In this document: positions 41,915-44,643 of the stretch, in pieces
Layout of the letters: every line of letters starts with the position of its first letter
How positions within the stretch are numbered: position 1 is the first letter of the stretch
Source: an uncultured Bacteroidota bacterium
Lineage (GTDB): Bacteria; Bacteroidota; Bacteroidia; Flavobacteriales; Flavobacteriaceae
Assembly (NCBI GenBank): GCA_902594745.1
Contig: CACJNF010000008.1
Span: 1-44,643 of the forward strand
Length of the DNA stretch: 44,643 nt
Direction of reading: 5' to 3'
Program-made: the position numbers and the translations under genes
The notes under the pieces: generated by a model
Databases searched by the model: none
Seen by the model: the letters and a program-made list of their open reading frames with translations, nothing else
Told to the model about the DNA's origin: nothing

Positions 41915-44428
41915 CTACATAATATTTGAGTGAAATAGCATATTAAGTAGAATCCTGTTTGTGCCAAACCAAAATGCTCTGAAATTAGTATTATCAGTCA
42001 TCAACAAAATCTTACCTTTTCCACTCCTAATAACTTTAAATGGAACAGAATTTTTTAATAACGATATGTTTTCTTCTGAAATATATCCGCTCATTAATGG
42101 ATTAGATGAATATGTTATAGGATTATTAAAGCTCTGTTCACTTTTGCTCATGTATACATTTGAATTTCTAAATAGTGGAAGAGTATTGGATTCAATTCCA
42201 TAATTCACAGGGTGACTTCTGTCAATATTTGATTCAAAAATCGCACCACCTGTTTGTTGAGCTCCATAAAACTTTTCTCGATCTGAAAAAGAAACTCCTG
42301 AAGCTTTGAGATCATTAGACAAAAACTCTAACTCATTTAAATTATTAGATACCCATTTTACAGAGTTTCTATATGCAATAAGATTACCACCTCCATTAAT
42401 ATAATTCTTTAATTGTTCTGCTCTTAGTTTTGATCCGCTGTAATCTGGAAGAATAATGTGAGAATATTTGCTAAGATCGATGTATCTAATATCATCTATA
42501 TCAAGTTTAGTGATAGGTATATTATATCTTGTGTCAAGTAAATGCCAAATCTCACCTGCGTCATAACTTCTGACACCATCACCAACAATTAATCCAATTT
42601 TAGGTTCATTTACAATTATGAAGTAATCTGATCCAAGATCAATACCTGAGGTTATACCGGTAGACTGGGACTCAAAGTTTATATTATACTTATTAGATAC
42701 TTCTATTAATTTATTATAAATATCTTCAGAGTTCATAATTTGATTTTGAACTGGAATAAGATAAGTTCCATAATCAAACTCTTTACCTTTAATTGAGAAT
42801 TTTCTTGTTGCAGTTTTAACTCTTATACCTTCTTTAATTAAATGATATACAGCAGCCTGTGCATAATATTCATGTGGTTCAAATAAATATGCATAATTAG
42901 ATTTAGAGTCTACATTTCCTATTGGTTTCTTTGTTTCTGTAACTTCTTCTCCAAACAACTTAGACACGCTAGACTTACTTAGATTATCTGTATATGAATA
43001 ATTAACGTTAAATGCTAAAGGAAATGTCCATGCTGATACGTCATAAAATAAGCTATCCTTAAATTCAGTCTGAGTATAAAACATAGCATCTATGAGTGTC
43101 CTTTTGGGCTGATTCATTGAAATTATATAACTATTGTCTTTTGTGAATTTTTTACCATTTAAAACAACATCTTCAGAGATCTTATTAAACTTGATTTTAT
43201 GGCTATTTAATAAATCCGCAAGATGATGAACTGTAGATTCATCTTTTAGCTTACCAAAAACTATATTATCACTTGACTTTGGGTTCAATTCAATTTGATT
43301 ATCATAAAAATCTTTCATGTAATTTAAAAGCTTGACCCTCATGTTTTTTGCAGCCTTTACAGTTGAGAATGCTGTTGTAAGTTGATTTCTAATAGTAAAT
43401 GGGAATGTAAGAATTCCGTTAACACTTTCCTGAATATGACCTCTTGAGCTTCCTTGCTCAAATAAGATACCAATACCTCCATTAGCATCGGGATATGTTG
43501 AACCCTTACCAAAGAAGAAATCATCATAGTCTTCTTCGGAATAATAAAGAGATCCTATTTCATTTAGAGCCTCTTCATGATATGTTCCAATCTCTCTAGT
43601 TAGTTCTTGATTCAAATCAGAAATAAGAGGGTTCTTCCTTTCAGGGACACCAGGTTGAAAGAAAAAAGATGAGTTTGTACCCATCTCATGATGATCTGTT
43701 AAAATGTTTGGCAACCATTCTGTATAAGTTTGAATTTTTGCTTTAGTCTCGATAAGCTGATTTGGAAGGTAGTCCCTATTTAAATCAAACCAATAGTGAT
43801 TAGTTCTACCTCTTGGCCAATATTGATTATATTCCCTATCGTTTGGATCAGGATTTAAACTTTGATTTTTATTGCTATTAGCCCATTGAGAAAAGCGTTG
43901 AAGTCCATCTGGGTTTAAGCTTGGATCTAGAAGTATTATTACATTATCTAATAATTCTTTTGTTTCTTCAGAATCACTTGCTAGCAGATGATACATGTAA
44001 GGTAAAGCAGCATTTGAACCACTTGGTTCATCACCATGAACAGAGAATCCCTGATATACAACTATTGGCATATTAGATACATCAATATCTCTATCTTTTG
44101 AATTTGAAAGTTCCAAATGTTGCTTTCTGATTTCTTCTAATCTTGAATGATTTGACTCACTGGTAATTATCATTAACCATGACGTTCTGTTTTCATATGA
44201 TTTACCTCTATTAACTAGTTTAACTCTACTAGATGCTTTTGAAATCTCTTGAACATAATGACTTAATTTGTCATGGCTTATATGGAATTCTCCAACTTCA
44301 TGACCGATTACACTTAAAGGCGTAGGTATGGACTTATCATACTCACTTAGATCTCCAAGATAATATTCAAGACTGACCTGAGCATTTAAAAAGAGTGATG
44401 GAATTAAAAGTAATAAGAGTTTTTTCAT
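41915..44428 (-). CDS. secreted M14-family zinc carboxypeptidase
   Basis: 837 residues with a Sec signal (MKKLLLLLIPSLFLNAQ). The zinc-binding H-x-x-E is in GFSVHGDEPSGSNAAL at about 130-133, the third ligand His in ILTDHHEMGTNSSFFF at about 245, and the catalytic Glu in GILFEQGSSRG at about 322. The long C-terminal half includes a glutamine-amidotransferase-like fold segment (IGLIVGDGVRSYDAGEIWHLLD, HIILPDYSGSK) seen in large Bacteroidota M14 enzymes. It probably digests peptides outside the cell. It starts 14 bases after the PUR-family gene and abuts recQ end to end. Confidence 0.9.
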   Translation of the reverse strand: MKKLLLLLIPSLFLNAQVSLEYYLGDLSEYDKSIPTPLSVIGHEVGEFHISHDKLSHYVQEISKASSRVKLVNRGKSYENRTSWLMIITSESNHSRLEEIRKQHLELSNSKDRDIDVSNMPIVVYQGFSVHGDEPSGSNAALPYMYHLLASDSEETKELLDNVIILLDPSLNPDGLQRFSQWANSNKNQSLNPDPNDREYNQYWPRGRTNHYWFDLNRDYLPNQLIETKAKIQTYTEWLPNILTDHHEMGTNSSFFFQPGVPERKNPLISDLNQELTREIGTYHEEALNEIGSLYYSEEDYDDFFFGKGSTYPDANGGIGILFEQGSSRGHIQESVNGILTFPFTIRNQLTTAFSTVKAAKNMRVKLLNYMKDFYDNQIELNPKSSDNIVFGKLKDESTVHHLADLLNSHKIKFNKISEDVVLNGKKFTKDNSYIISMNQPKRTLIDAMFYTQTEFKDSLFYDVSAWTFPLAFNVNYSYTDNLSKSSVSKLFGEEVTETKKPIGNVDSKSNYAYLFEPHEYYAQAAVYHLIKEGIRVKTATRKFSIKGKEFDYGTYLIPVQNQIMNSEDIYNKLIEVSNKYNINFESQSTGITSGIDLGSDYFIIVNEPKIGLIVGDGVRSYDAGEIWHLLDTRYNIPITKLDIDDIRYIDLSKYSHIILPDYSGSKLRAEQLKNYINGGGNLIAYRNSVKWVSNNLNELEFLSNDLKASGVSFSDREKFYGAQQTGGAIFESNIDRSHPVNYGIESNTLPLFRNSNVYMSKSEQSFNNPITYSSNPLMSGYISEENISLLKNSVPFKVIRSGKGKILLMTDNTNFRAFWFGTNRILLNMLFHSNIM

Positions 44429-44442
44429 AATGGTTTTTTTAT

Positions 44443-44643
44443 TTATTCATCGTCGTTTTCAAAGTCAACATCAGCAAAGTCTTTATCTTCGTCATTATTT
44501 GCAGATTCTGAAGATTCATCTTTTTCTTTCTCTTTTTTTGAATCAAAATCTTTATCGTGTTTTTCGCTGATTACCTCAGTACCTTTCTTATCTATAATAA
44601 AGTCACATGTTTCTTTAAGTGAATTATTAAATTCATCAAAATC
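44443..44643 (-). CDS. PUR family DNA/RNA-binding protein, DUF3276 (5' end outside window)
   Basis: The last 66 codons and stop of a gene that begins beyond the window. DFDEFNNSLKETCDFIIDKK, then GTEVISEKHDK and FADVDFENDDE, is the C-terminus of the Bacteroidota PUR-alpha-like protein; I recognise the DYI..KGEEVISERHQ-like segment and the acidic FxDVDFE end. A Lys/Glu/Ser-rich linker lies between. These proteins bind single-stranded nucleic acid; the cellular role is unclear. The M14 gene follows by 14 bases. Confidence 0.8.
   Translation of the reverse strand, partial: DFDEFNNSLKETCDFIIDKKGTEVISEKHDKDFDSKKEKEKDESSESANNDEDKDFADVDFENDDE

Noticed and set aside
41905-41930. An inverted repeat CTCAAAT/ATTTGAG over the recQ and M14 stop codons as a terminator.
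   Set aside because: The stem is short, the loop is 12 bases and neither side has a U-run; it may be chance in coding ends.
1-44643. CRISPR arrays, insertion sequences, phage genes, toxin-antitoxin or defence systems.
   Set aside because: No regularly spaced repeats, transposases, integrases or nuclease/defence families were seen; nearly all long frames are housekeeping or envelope genes.

Overview
The window is AT-rich and densely packed, and reads as a marine-type, streamlined member of the Bacteroidota, most likely Flavobacteriia. This is an inference. It rests on gene families and gene orders typical of that class: purM-prfA-pyrF, DUF2795 next to secA, recQ divergent from kdsD-tatC-lptB, and a PUR/DUF3276 protein. 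It is supported by promoter boxes of the Bacteroidota form TAnnTTTG close to start codons, signal peptides ending before Gln, and A-rich leaders in place of Shine-Dalgarno sequences. I see no insertion sequence, prophage, CRISPR array or restriction system.

Layout. 1-2985: a translationally coupled sugar operon (GH109-type oxidoreductase cut by the window edge, GHMP sugar kinase, sugar nucleotidyltransferase). 3051-5731: msrA, two small unknown genes, a lipoprotein and a pirin. 5732-6287: a gene-poor stretch holding terminator hairpins, a GC-enriched island, a minus-strand 21-residue cysteine-rich ORF that looks like a minimal metallothionein, and a tRNA-Arg(ACG). 6288-8252: a Ca2+/Na+ exchanger starting only 7 nt after the tRNA, and a eukaryotic-type (GSII) glutamine synthetase. 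8567-12424: purM-prfA-pyrF and an alpha/beta hydrolase. 12421-16068: amidohydrolase, fluoride channel with a small membrane protein, a MazG-like pyrophosphohydrolase and ilvE. 16097-18692: an epimerase, grpE and dnaJ. 18727-23247: an NtrC-like regulator, an M28 peptidase, a MATE transporter and a PAP2 phosphatase; the M28 and PAP2 genes are each broken by one extra base in a homopolymer. 23215-30310: glycosyltransferase and gltD-gltB. 30464-36384: a secreted unknown, secA, DUF2795 and lnt. 36447-39722: pssA, then lptB-tatC-kdsD. 39785-44643: recQ, a secreted M14 carboxypeptidase and the end of a PUR-family gene.

How the genes fit together. Most of the window is housekeeping: ammonia assimilation (GSII plus GOGAT), pyrimidine and purine synthesis, protein folding (GrpE/DnaJ), export (SecA, TatC), envelope building (Lnt, LptB, KdsD, PssA) and secreted peptidases that suit a polymer-degrading heterotroph. 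The main oddities are the metallothionein-like peptide and its palindromic upstream site, a tRNA-Arg whose tertiary pairs A15-U48 and A19-U56 appear to have co-varied, a DnaJ that kept only one of its two zinc sites, an NtrC-like regulator without a DNA-binding domain and with an altered GAFTGA loop, a RecQ without zinc-binding cysteines, and the two homopolymer frameshifts within 2.5 kb of each other.
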